Shown piece by piece: positions 1-5,945 of a stretch of DNA of 9,128 nt; position 1 is the first letter of the stretch, and each line of letters starts with the position of its first letter. The DNA comes from an uncultured beta proteobacterium (GTDB taxonomy: Bacteria > Pseudomonadota > Gammaproteobacteria > Burkholderiales > Burkholderiaceae_B): assembly GCA_903924715.1 (NCBI GenBank), contig CAIYCP010000048.1:1-9128 (forward strand), read 5' to 3'. Position numbers and translations under genes: made by a program. Under the pieces are notes generated by a model. That model made no database searches. It saw only the letters and a list, made by a program, of their open reading frames with translations, and was not told the origin of the DNA.

Positions 1-371
1 CCGCGCTCAAGGTGCCCGGCTAAGGTTTCGGGTGTTAAAAATTTGCCGGTGCATTCAAGCACCACATCTACCCCAAGATCACCCCAGGGGATCTCAGCAG
101 CCGTTGCATACGATGAAAACGACAAGCTCTTGTCGTTGATACGAATCGCTTGCTCACGCTCAGCCGCGATATCCGCACGCCACCGGCCCTGCACGCTATC
201 AAATTCAAGCAAGTGCGCCGTTGCATGCGCCCCGCCTTTGATTTCATTCAAATGCACAACCTCAAGCCGGTTGCCCGCCCGCGGATCATCACTTTGTCGC
301 TCGGCAGCACCCAACGCAGCCCGCAGCGCAAGGCGTCCGATGCGCCCAAGACCGTTAATGCCTACTTTCAT
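1..371 (-). CDS. gap: Glyceraldehyde-3-phosphate dehydrogenase, N-terminal part (runs off left edge)
   Basis: The visible 123 residues begin MKVGINGLGRIGRLALRA, the NAD-binding Rossmann motif (NGxGRIGR) of type I GAPDH, and include LLEFDSVQGRW and the LECTGKF strand that closes the first half of the NAD domain. The enzyme oxidatively phosphorylates glyceraldehyde 3-phosphate with NAD(P)+. The catalytic Cys region (SCTTNC in the family) lies beyond the left edge. From memory, the HLNEIKG...ATAHLLEFDSVQGRW wording resembles the ArsJ-associated GAPDH branch, which makes 1-arseno-3-phosphoglycerate, more than the housekeeping Gap, which usually has NDL...AYLLKYDSVHG. This subtype call is tentative because no arsJ is visible. 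About a dozen extra residues (roughly 23-36, AERQSDDPRAGNR) sit between the first helix and the second strand. The start is the only ATG placed directly before the Rossmann motif. The gene is divergent from slyX. Confidence 0.92.
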   Translation of the reverse strand, partial: MKVGINGLGRIGRLALRAALGAAERQSDDPRAGNRLEVVHLNEIKGGAHATAHLLEFDSVQGRWRADIAAEREQAIRINDKSLSFSSYATAAEIPWGDLGVDVVLECTGKFLTPETLAGHLER

Positions 372-421
372 GTTGATTTCCCTAGCTCATTTTGGCGAAC
401 CTACCGCTCACATACACGCTG

Positions 422-449
422 AATATACAATAAGCGTATGACACACCAA
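422..449 (-). promoter_or_regulatory. Candidate sigma-70 promoter for the GAPDH gene
   Basis: On the minus strand, TTGGTG (444-449) and TATATT (422-427) are separated by 16 bases and lie about 50 bases upstream of the GAPDH ATG. The -10 box matches the consensus at five of six positions; the -35 matches only its TTG. The 143-bp region 372-514 is the shared divergent upstream region of GAPDH and slyX. I see no convincing operator in it and no good plus-strand promoter for slyX, although TACAAT at 426-431 could be a -10 on that strand. Confidence 0.3.
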
Positions 450-514
450 TGCCAGGTGACCTTTCGCGCACAACGGCTCCCTTTGGGTCGCTCCTTCTTT
501 GAATCTGAGTCAAT

Positions 515-733
515 ATGCAAACTGACAGCCCCCTCGAAAAGCGCCTTGCCGAGCTCGAGATCAAAGTGGGTCTTGCCGATGATTTAATCGATCAGCTGAA
601 TCAGACGATTTTTAGGCAGCAACAGCAAATTGAATTTTTAGCCAAAGAGCTTGCGAGCCTTCGGCAACAGATGCCACAAGAACGCAACACACAGCTGCCC
701 AGCTTGCGTGACGAGCTACCGCCTCATTACTAA
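515..733 (+). CDS. slyX: SlyX family protein
   Basis: This 72-residue protein matches the SlyX family along its whole length. It has an N-terminal EKRLAELEIKVGLADDLIDQLN heptad-rich helix, then a Q/E/L-rich helix (FRQQQQIEFLAKELASLRQQ), a variable linker, and the diagnostic C-terminal PPHY. The family is a small cytoplasmic coiled coil that probably oligomerises; its biochemical role is not known. Length agrees with the family (about 70-75 residues). The ATG is preceded by only a weak ribosome site (GAG six bases upstream). The gene stands alone on the plus strand, divergent from GAPDH and convergent with the GST gene 35 bp downstream. Confidence 0.93.
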   Translation: MQTDSPLEKRLAELEIKVGLADDLIDQLNQTIFRQQQQIEFLAKELASLRQQMPQERNTQLPSLRDELPPHY

Positions 734-758
734 ACAAACGGCAAGGTTGCGCAGTCAA

Positions 759-781
759 TGTTAAGCGTTTAGCGCTTAACA
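759..781. terminator. Perfect 9-bp hairpin between convergent slyX and GST genes
   Basis: TGTTAAGCG (759-767) and CGCTTAACA (773-781) are perfect reverse complements around a 5-base loop (TTTAG). The hairpin includes the last codons and stop (769-771) of the GST gene and lies 25 bp past the slyX stop. Its place between convergent genes suggests a bidirectional transcription end. However, there is no T-run after it on either strand and the stem is only about half GC, so a standard intrinsic terminator is not shown. It may act as an RNA 3'-end stabiliser or be incidental. Confidence 0.35.
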
Positions 782-1383
782 AGCGCCTTATCCATAATCG
801 TTTTAAACAACACACTCCCAAGCCAACCGTTCAACCAAGCGCGCGTTGCCGGCCAAGGGCTCTGCGCAAACCACGTTGCATCAACCGCTGCAAACTGACG
901 TACAAACGGAAAAATTGCCACATCACTTAAACACGCGGATTGCCCACCTAAATAAGGTGCCTGGGTTAAGCGCTGCTCAAGCTTCGTGATCAAACTACCC
1001 AGCGCCTGCTCTCGATAATACTCAAGACTAAATTCTGGATAGCGTTCGGCATACTTATAGCGATCAAGCCAATATTTAAAGTCAGTGTCATTGCTTTGCA
1101 CAAGCGCTTGTTGCTCGACGTGATCCGCGTTTAGCAACCACCCTTGCGGGTCGCGTTGCGCGAGCGCCCAACGCATGATCGCCAAGCTTTCGTCGAGCAC
1201 TCGCCCATCCACACACTGCAGTACCGGCACAGTCCCTTTGGGCGATACGGCCAGCAAAGCCGCTGGCTTATCCCGCAAACTGATTTCTTCTAGCTCAACC
1301 TCAATCCCCGCACACCACAACGCCATGCGCGCGCGCATGGCGTAGGGGCAACGGCGATATGAATACAGTCGTGGTCGAGTCAC
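769..1383 (-). CDS. Glutathione S-transferase family protein
   Basis: A 204-residue cytoplasmic GST. The N-terminal thioredoxin-like domain (about 1-80) opens with RLYSYRRCPYAMRARM. It carries a CPYA motif at 12-15, where Cys12 could be a mixed-disulfide catalytic Cys as in omega/beta-type or glutaredoxin-like GSTs. The cis-Pro is in SPKGTVPVL (Pro53), and the glutathione gamma-glutamyl-binding pair Glu65-Ser66 is in LDESLAIM. The helical C-terminal domain (about 90-204) has the N-capping motif LSDVAIFPF (Asp154). Start is GTG at 1383, because the next Met codons would cut into the CPYA strand. It is preceded by AAAGGTGG inside the end of the amidohydrolase gene. Only 6 bp separate the two genes, so they are probably cotranscribed. 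The substrate is unknown; a link to the amidohydrolase pathway is inference. Confidence 0.9.
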   Translation of the reverse strand: MTRPRLYSYRRCPYAMRARMALWCAGIEVELEEISLRDKPAALLAVSPKGTVPVLQCVDGRVLDESLAIMRWALAQRDPQGWLLNADHVEQQALVQSNDTDFKYWLDRYKYAERYPEFSLEYYREQALGSLITKLEQRLTQAPYLGGQSACLSDVAIFPFVRQFAAVDATWFAQSPWPATRAWLNGWLGSVLFKTIMDKALVKR

Positions 1384-1389
1384 GCGAAT

Positions 1390-2469
1390 TCAATCCACCT
1401 TTAGTTGATACACCTTTGCCGCTGTGCCAAAGAACAAAGCGTGTTTATCTGCGGCCGAGTACTTTGCCGCCACCCGTTTAAAGGCATTCCAGATCACGTG
1501 ATAATCAACCGAAGCACGATCCGGCGGAAAATTACTTTCAAACATGCACCGCTGCGCACCAAATGACTCAATGCACGAGTCAAACAACGGACCCCAGGCC
1601 GCAGCAAGCTGTTGCGAATCTGCGGGCTTGCCTGGTTTTTCAAAACCAAAACCCAGATACGGCATCCCTAGGCCACCCAGCTTAACGAACACGTTCGGGC
1701 ATTTTGCCAACTCGGCCATTGAGGCCCGCCAAATATCCGTCGTCTCTTTTTCTTTGGCAAGATATGTACGTGTCTTGGCAAGCAGACCACCAATGTGATT
1801 CAAAATAATTGTGGTGTCAGGGTAGGTACGAGCCAGATCGATGACTTCAGGGATTTGGTGATGGTAAATCATGGCATCAAAACTTAAATTGCGTGGCCCA
1901 AGTTCGGCAAAGCCTTTACGAAAATCTGGGTCAGACATTAACTTTGGCGGAATAAGATAGCGACCATTATTGAGTTGCTCATCGGCATCCCATTTCGTGA
2001 TCAAACGAATACCGCGAAAGCGCCCGCCCGCTGCGGCTATTTGTGCATCGAGCAGTTTGCCGATTTCTTGGCCATAGGTTAAATCCGCCGAGCCCACGAT
2101 ACCCGCACACACTTGTGTCTTGCCATAGGCCTGACTGGCGGCCATAGCCGCTACGCCGTTCGCAAACTCAACCTCACCTAAGCGATCCATCATCTCGGGG
2201 CCAGTCTTACGATAAAAGGCACCACACTCGACAAAGACCGAAGCAACCACGTTGTGACCCGCCTGCGCATCTGCCACAAACTCTTTGAGCATGTACGTTT
2301 GCCCCTGACGTTCCCACAAATGATGATGCGCATCAATGATCGGTAACTCGGGCTCAAGAATCGGTTCACGATGCGACGCGCGCCACGCTGAATTATCGGG
2401 TGTCGTATGCACAGCAACCGGCGTCCCATCCGGGTTCACGGTTGGGCGCAGTTTTAGTTTTGAAGGCAT
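1390..2469 (-). CDS. Amidohydrolase family (COG3618, lactonase-like) metal-dependent hydrolase
   Basis: The 359-residue protein is a TIM-barrel amidohydrolase of the Amidohydro_2/COG3618 type, which includes L-fuconolactonase and 4-sulfomuconolactone hydrolase. Visible landmarks are the strand-1 metal motif IIDAHHHLW (44-52), VFVECGAFYR (78-87), IYHHQIPEV (201-209), the ILNHIGG strand (His225), and the strand-8 motif FESNFPPD (310-317) with Asp317 as likely catalytic/metal Asp. There is no signal peptide, so it is cytoplasmic. The likely reaction is hydrolysis of a lactone or similar cyclic ester; the substrate is not deducible. I chose the ATG at 2469 (GAGAG a few bases upstream). A GTG at 2499 would add ten residues (MIDDLKSERQ) but has no ribosome site. 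The GST gene follows 6 bp later, and the enolase-superfamily gene is divergent, which suggests a shared catabolic pathway. Confidence 0.9.
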   Translation of the reverse strand: MPSKLKLRPTVNPDGTPVAVHTTPDNSAWRASHREPILEPELPIIDAHHHLWERQGQTYMLKEFVADAQAGHNVVASVFVECGAFYRKTGPEMMDRLGEVEFANGVAAMAASQAYGKTQVCAGIVGSADLTYGQEIGKLLDAQIAAAGGRFRGIRLITKWDADEQLNNGRYLIPPKLMSDPDFRKGFAELGPRNLSFDAMIYHHQIPEVIDLARTYPDTTIILNHIGGLLAKTRTYLAKEKETTDIWRASMAELAKCPNVFVKLGGLGMPYLGFGFEKPGKPADSQQLAAAWGPLFDSCIESFGAQRCMFESNFPPDRASVDYHVIWNAFKRVAAKYSAADKHALFFGTAAKVYQLKVD

Positions 2470-2661
2470 TTGTCTCTCGCTTTTTAGGTCATCGATCACT
2501 CAATTTATCAGGAAAACAACTGGCCGCAAACACAGACTAGCCTGCCTGGACGCACTTGGCCTCGGGCAGCTGCAAGCAGAGCAATGCTGCGCCGCAGCGC
2601 ACGACTGGCTGTTATCCTAGAAGAAAGCCTAAACGCAGTCTCAGACAGGATTCAAGCAACC
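2470..2661. promoter_or_regulatory. Divergent intergenic region between amidohydrolase and enolase-superfamily genes
   Basis: This 192-bp spacer must hold the start signals for both divergent genes. Leftward, a weak sigma-70 candidate is TTGCGG (2524-2529) with TAAATT (2502-2507), 16 bases apart on the minus strand. Rightward, TATCCT at 2613-2618 could be a -10, but there is no recognisable -35. Two palindromes sit just upstream of it: GCAGCTGC (2566-2573) and GCTGCG-C-CGCAGC (2586-2598), the second where a -35 would lie. They could be a regulator-binding site, but no regulator gene is present in the window. No conserved small RNA or riboswitch is recognised. Confidence 0.3.
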
Positions 2662-3774
2662 ATGAAAATCACAGCAATCGAAACATCAGTCATCTCGCTA
2701 CCTTTCACCATGGACGGACCACATAATCGCTTTGCGGGTCAACTATGGGATCACCTCGAGATCTTGCTGGTCAAAGTTGAAACAGAAGATGGGCTTGTCG
2801 GTTGGGGAGAAGCGTTTGGGCACGCTGCCATTGCTTCAACAAAAGCGGCAATCGATACCATCGTTGCACCACTGGTCATTGGGCGGGATGCCACAGACAT
2901 CAATGGCCTGACTCGCTCCGTGCTGCATGCCACCCACCTGTTGGGGCGTAATGGCTCTTTTGTCTATGGCTTTTCAGGGATTGAAATTGCGCTTTGGGAC
3001 TTGGCGGGAAAACGGGCCAAACAACCCGTATGGCAACTACTGGGCGGGCCCGCACGAAAAGAACTAGACACCTATGCCAGCCTGCTTTGCTATACCGATC
3101 CAGCGTTAGTCGCCAAGAATGTCTCTAAGGCCGCAAGCCAAGGCTACCGTTTTATCAAACTGCATGAAGTCACACGCGAAGCGACCTTGGCGGCAATGCA
3201 GGCTCCGGGCGCTGAAAACGCCAAGATCATGCTCGATGTCAATTGCGCGTGGTTGCCGGTTAAGGCACGCGAAATGGCGCAAGCACTCGCCCACGATGGT
3301 TTACTTTGGCTTGAAGAGCCTGTTTGGCCACCTGAAGACGTGCATAGCTTAGCGAGTGTGCGCGCTAAAGGCGTTCCCATCGCCGCCGGCGAAAACGTTG
3401 CCGGTTTATTTGGTTTTAAAACCCTCATCGACGCTGGCGCGATCGATATTGCTCAGCCGAGCGTCACCAAAGTTGGCGGCATTGGTGAAATGGTCAAAGT
3501 CATTCAATATTGTCAGGCTAATGGGGTTGAGGTGTATCCGCACTGCCCATACTTTGGGCCCGGTTTGCTGGCAAGTTATCACGTCGCCTCAGCTTTGATT
3601 GAGCGGCCCTTAATCGAAATCTTGTGGATCGAGATGCAGGCCAATCCGTTTGATCCTTGGGTACGCAGCGCGGGCGGTAAAGTGCAACTGCCTCAAGGCC
3701 CTGGCCTGGGCGTGGATCCTGATCCCGTCATACTTAAGCGCTATCTAAAAGGCGAGGTCACGCGCACGACTTAA
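2662..3774 (+). CDS. Enolase-superfamily enzyme, mandelate racemase/muconate lactonizing type
   Basis: A 370-residue two-domain enzyme: N-terminal capping domain (about 1-125, with GWGEAFGH at 47-54 and GIEIALWDLAGK at 106-117) and a TIM barrel. Mg2+ ligands are seen as Asp192 (LDVN), Glu218 (WLEEP) and Glu244 (AAGEN). Strand 2 reads FIKLHE, so the usual KxK base pair is Lys166-x-His168. Strand 6 reads QPSVTKVGG, with Ser267 where mandelate racemase has the dyad Asp; strand 7 keeps His294 (VYPHCPYFGPG). The family abstracts the proton alpha to a carboxylate, giving racemisation, cycloisomerisation or dehydration of acid sugars. The exact reaction is unknown. I chose ATG 2662 because MKITAIETSVISLPF is the normal N-terminus and AGGA lies 11 bases upstream; an in-frame ATG at 2584 would add 26 atypical residues. 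It converges on the phosphoesterase gene with a 6-bp gap and no terminator. Confidence 0.92.
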   Translation: MKITAIETSVISLPFTMDGPHNRFAGQLWDHLEILLVKVETEDGLVGWGEAFGHAAIASTKAAIDTIVAPLVIGRDATDINGLTRSVLHATHLLGRNGSFVYGFSGIEIALWDLAGKRAKQPVWQLLGGPARKELDTYASLLCYTDPALVAKNVSKAASQGYRFIKLHEVTREATLAAMQAPGAENAKIMLDVNCAWLPVKAREMAQALAHDGLLWLEEPVWPPEDVHSLASVRAKGVPIAAGENVAGLFGFKTLIDAGAIDIAQPSVTKVGGIGEMVKVIQYCQANGVEVYPHCPYFGPGLLASYHVASALIERPLIEILWIEMQANPFDPWVRSAGGKVQLPQGPGLGVDPDPVILKRYLKGEVTRTT

Positions 3775-3780
3775 GTGCTT

Positions 3781-4734
3781 TCATGGCTTTAGCAACTCGA
3801 CAGCAAACACGGCTTGCGCGCTCGGGTCAACCTGCACACGTACCGCGCGCACATCCGAGGCTCCGGGTACCTGAAGCCTTGTCAGATTAGTGATCGGTTG
3901 TTTGGCCAACTTAAAGGGCTGATCAAAATGATATTCATGGCTATCACCATGAATCAACAATACAGGTTTGCGCCAAGCCTGTGCCAGGGGCAATAAAGTA
4001 TCGCCAATACTATTGCGAAAGCCAGACCATGCCGGAAATTCTTCCCACATTGAGCGACTGATCAGTGCATCAGCCTGAAACGCAAAGACAATCGCTTTGT
4101 ATTGATTTTTTTCTGCCTGTAAAAATGCCTCGCGAATCCAAGCCACGTTCGCCGCATCACGTTCAAAAAATTCTAGCGTGGCTTTGGGATCTCTGGCCTC
4201 AAAATTATTGTTGCTGCCAACAATGTGCAAGGTCACAAACAGTACGTCGTGATGCACCCAGCGCTGATTTTCGATAAAGCGCGAAAACGCAGGCTGCACC
4301 CAGGGCTGACTTTCTAAGCGCAGCGGCGCCTGGCCTAAAGACTCCTCGGGTTTAAAAAACATTTGCCGCAGTTTTGTTAAACGCTCAAGCGGATCATAGC
4401 GACCATTATTTAGGCGATGACAATCGGTCCAATCATTATCCCCGGGCGTGTAGACGATCCCACGTTCAAATAATGCAAAGTGCTTTTGTTGTTCAAGGTA
4501 CTCGTGATCAGAACACAAGCTTGAGCCACTTTTAAAATCGCCCACATGCACTGAAAAAACAGGCTGAGCCTTGTTAATTGAAGCGATCAAGGCTCGATAA
4601 GGGGGGTATGATTTTTCAGCATCCCCATAGGGGTGATCCCCCAGCGCGACAAAAGAAAACGTCTGTGCAACGCCTGGGCTGCTAGAAAGCAGACAAAACA
4701 AAAAAAGAGGAATTAAACGAATGAGATTCAACAT
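3781..4734 (-). CDS. Secreted calcineurin-like metallophosphoesterase family protein
   Basis: From the ATG at 4734 the protein has 317 residues and opens with a clean Sec signal peptide (MLNLIRLIPLFLFCLL, likely cut after GVAQ, residue 24), so it is probably periplasmic. Metallophosphoesterase blocks appear in order: GDHPYG (32-37), HVGDFKSG (63-70), PGDNDWTDCH (97-106) and HGDSHEYHFD (262-271). These correspond to the GDxH, GDxxxx, GNHD and GHxH blocks of the superfamily, in divergent form. Cys74 and Cys105 flank the metal loops and could form a disulfide. The substrate is unknown. An in-frame ATG at 4782, 9 bp after the ChrA stop, would add 16 residues (MMMANSCLVARRLEAC) before the signal peptide; neither start has a strong ribosome site. 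It is the last gene of the minus-strand series; its stop lies 6 bp from that of the convergent gene. Confidence 0.8.
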   Translation of the reverse strand: MLNLIRLIPLFLFCLLSSSPGVAQTFSFVALGDHPYGDAEKSYPPYRALIASINKAQPVFSVHVGDFKSGSSLCSDHEYLEQQKHFALFERGIVYTPGDNDWTDCHRLNNGRYDPLERLTKLRQMFFKPEESLGQAPLRLESQPWVQPAFSRFIENQRWVHHDVLFVTLHIVGSNNNFEARDPKATLEFFERDAANVAWIREAFLQAEKNQYKAIVFAFQADALISRSMWEEFPAWSGFRNSIGDTLLPLAQAWRKPVLLIHGDSHEYHFDQPFKLAKQPITNLTRLQVPGASDVRAVRVQVDPSAQAVFAVELLKP

Positions 4735-4791
4735 ACAGGCTTCAAGGCGACGCGCAACTAAGCATGAGTTTGCCATCATCATATAAATTTT

Positions 4792-5385
4792 TTATGACAC
4801 AACCAATAACCCACTCGCACCAAGGGCAGCCCCAGTTAATAGCAGCCAAAACATATTAATTTTGGTGCGCGCCACGATGGCAGTTGTGGTTGCAGTCACC
4901 AGCCAAAGTGGCCAGTCTCTCGCTGCTTCGGTATTGCCGGTCGCAAGCATCCAGCCCGAAGCGATCAACAACGCAATCACGATCGGCCCCATCCCAAGTT
5001 TAAAGGCACGCACTGCAATCAAGTCGCGGTTTTTATACACCCATCGTGCTGTCACAAAAATCAGCGAACAGCTCGGCAACAACATCCCAACCATGCATAA
5101 AACCGCACTGGCGAATCCGGTGAATAAACCACCCGCATTGAACCCGATGTTCCAACCCAACAAGGCGACAAACAAGACATTCGGGCCGGGCGCGGCTTGC
5201 GCAATCACAACCGAGGCACTGAATTGTGCGGTGGTCAACCATTGCTGCTGTGTGACCAGATAGTGATGAATCTCAGGCAGTAGCACCAACGGGCCGCCGA
5301 TCGAACTGACTGAAAATACAAAAAAGTGCACTAACAACTCAAACCAATCGGTCCACTGCATCACAACGCTTAACGGAGAAGTCAT
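4792..5385 (-). CDS. chrA: ChrA-type chromate transporter family, C-terminal half protein (split CHR)
   Basis: A 197-residue membrane protein of the Chromate_transp family, one half of a split (short-chain) CHR pair. It has the half-domain signature: FFVFSVSSIGGPLVLLPEI (21-39), where GG at 30-31 is the conserved glycine pair, a QQWLTTAQF loop, and IAQAAPGPNVLFVALLGW (61-78) with the conserved PGP at 66-68. About five hydrophobic segments follow. Family members pair two such halves, and some full-length members export chromate. Its start overlaps the stop of the preceding half by four bases (ATGA). The ribosome site AAAGG lies within the 3' arm of a perfect hairpin (5387-5415), so translation is probably coupled to the upstream half. 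The transported ion here may not be chromate: no chrB regulator is present and the genes lie in a metabolic cluster. Confidence 0.88.
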   Translation of the reverse strand: MTSPLSVVMQWTDWFELLVHFFVFSVSSIGGPLVLLPEIHHYLVTQQQWLTTAQFSASVVIAQAAPGPNVLFVALLGWNIGFNAGGLFTGFASAVLCMVGMLLPSCSLIFVTARWVYKNRDLIAVRAFKLGMGPIVIALLIASGWMLATGNTEAARDWPLWLVTATTTAIVARTKINMFWLLLTGAALGASGLLVVS

Positions 5386-5945
5386 GGTTGACCTTTCAAC
5401 TTAATAAAGGTCAACAGATACCCCAAGCCACCTAGGCATAACATCACGTACACCAGACGCCAGTGCAGCAATGCGACGCCCGCAAAACTTAAAAACGCTA
5501 AGACCAAACAAAGGGGCACCCCCAGCGGATTCGTCTTTAACGCGGTCAATAACTTTAAACCCGTGGCAATAAACAAACCTGCTGCCACTGCCCCCATCCC
5601 ACGCAACGCATCAATTACATGGGGATCCGCGCCAAAGCGCGCATAGGCTAACGCCATCAGTGCGATCGTAAATGAGGGCAAAAAAAACATCCCAGCGACC
5701 GAAACAATCGCACCACGCAAACCAAAATACCGCGACCCCACCATGATGCATAAATTTAAAGCGGGTGGCCCGGGCATCGTGCGCGCCACCGCCCATTCTT
5801 CAACAAACTCGGCGCGCGTTAACCATTTTTTTCTTTCAACTAACTCGCGCTCCATATAGGCCAATACACCGCCAAACCCTTGTATTGCTAAAAGCGTAAA
5901 AGAAAAAAATAAATCTTTCAGTGATTGAGGCTGAGGACGCATCAT
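5382..5945 (-). CDS. chrA: ChrA-type chromate transporter family, N-terminal half protein (split CHR)
   Basis: A 187-residue membrane protein, the first half of the split CHR pair. Landmarks are LFFSFTLLAIQGFGGVLAYME (12-32), ELVERKKWLTRAEFVEE (34-50) and VARTMPGPPALNLCIMVG (53-70) with the PGP motif at 58-60, followed by several hydrophobic helices (about 77-185). It ends LTFIKLKGQP, and its last codons encode the inverted repeat that covers the ribosome site of the next gene. The first ATG (5945) overlaps the MmgE/PrpD stop as ATGA, and a second ATG is the very next codon. No Shine-Dalgarno is seen, so it probably depends on ribosomes ending the upstream gene. The two halves would assemble in the inner membrane as one transporter. 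Chromate is the name-giving substrate; another oxyanion or organic anion is possible. Confidence 0.88.
   Translation of the reverse strand: MMRPQPQSLKDLFFSFTLLAIQGFGGVLAYMERELVERKKWLTRAEFVEEWAVARTMPGPPALNLCIMVGSRYFGLRGAIVSVAGMFFLPSFTIALMALAYARFGADPHVIDALRGMGAVAAGLFIATGLKLLTALKTNPLGVPLCLVLAFLSFAGVALLHWRLVYVMLCLGGLGYLLTFIKLKGQP
5387..5415 (-). promoter_or_regulatory. Hairpin sequestering the ribosome-binding site of the second ChrA half
   Basis: GTTGACCTTT (5387-5396) and AAAGGTCAAC (5406-5415) are perfect 10-base reverse complements around a 9-base loop. In the minus-strand mRNA the 3' arm carries AAAGG, the only good Shine-Dalgarno for the gene starting at 5385, and the stem ends one base before that ATG. 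The upstream half is translated through the stem to its stop at 5382, so passing ribosomes would open it. This is the known architecture of translational coupling; here it is inferred, not shown. Confidence 0.6.

Noticed and set aside
43..441. Plus-strand open frames of 132 and 90 residues at the left end
   Set aside because: They lie opposite the GAPDH coding frame, show no family resemblance and have low-complexity S/R/P-rich composition.
612..821. Minus-strand 69-residue open frame opposite slyX
   Set aside because: It overlaps slyX and the end of the GST gene; slyX is clearly the real gene and the frame has no recognisable domain.
2336..2620. 94-residue plus-strand open frame over the divergent region
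   Set aside because: It is mostly the complement of the amidohydrolase 5' end, has no ribosome site and no family match.
2584..2661. N-terminal extension of the enolase-superfamily gene from ATG 2584
   Set aside because: The 26 extra residues are unlike the family N-terminus, and the start at 2662 gives the normal MKITAIE beginning.
4862..5263. 133-residue plus-strand open frame opposite the C-half ChrA gene
   Set aside because: It is a shadow of a strongly recognised membrane protein; its hydrophobicity mirrors the opposite strand.
4792..5945. A frameshifted single ChrA gene
   Set aside because: Both halves have full CHR half-domains, a clean ATGA junction and a dedicated ribosome site, which fits natural short-chain CHR pairs rather than a broken gene.
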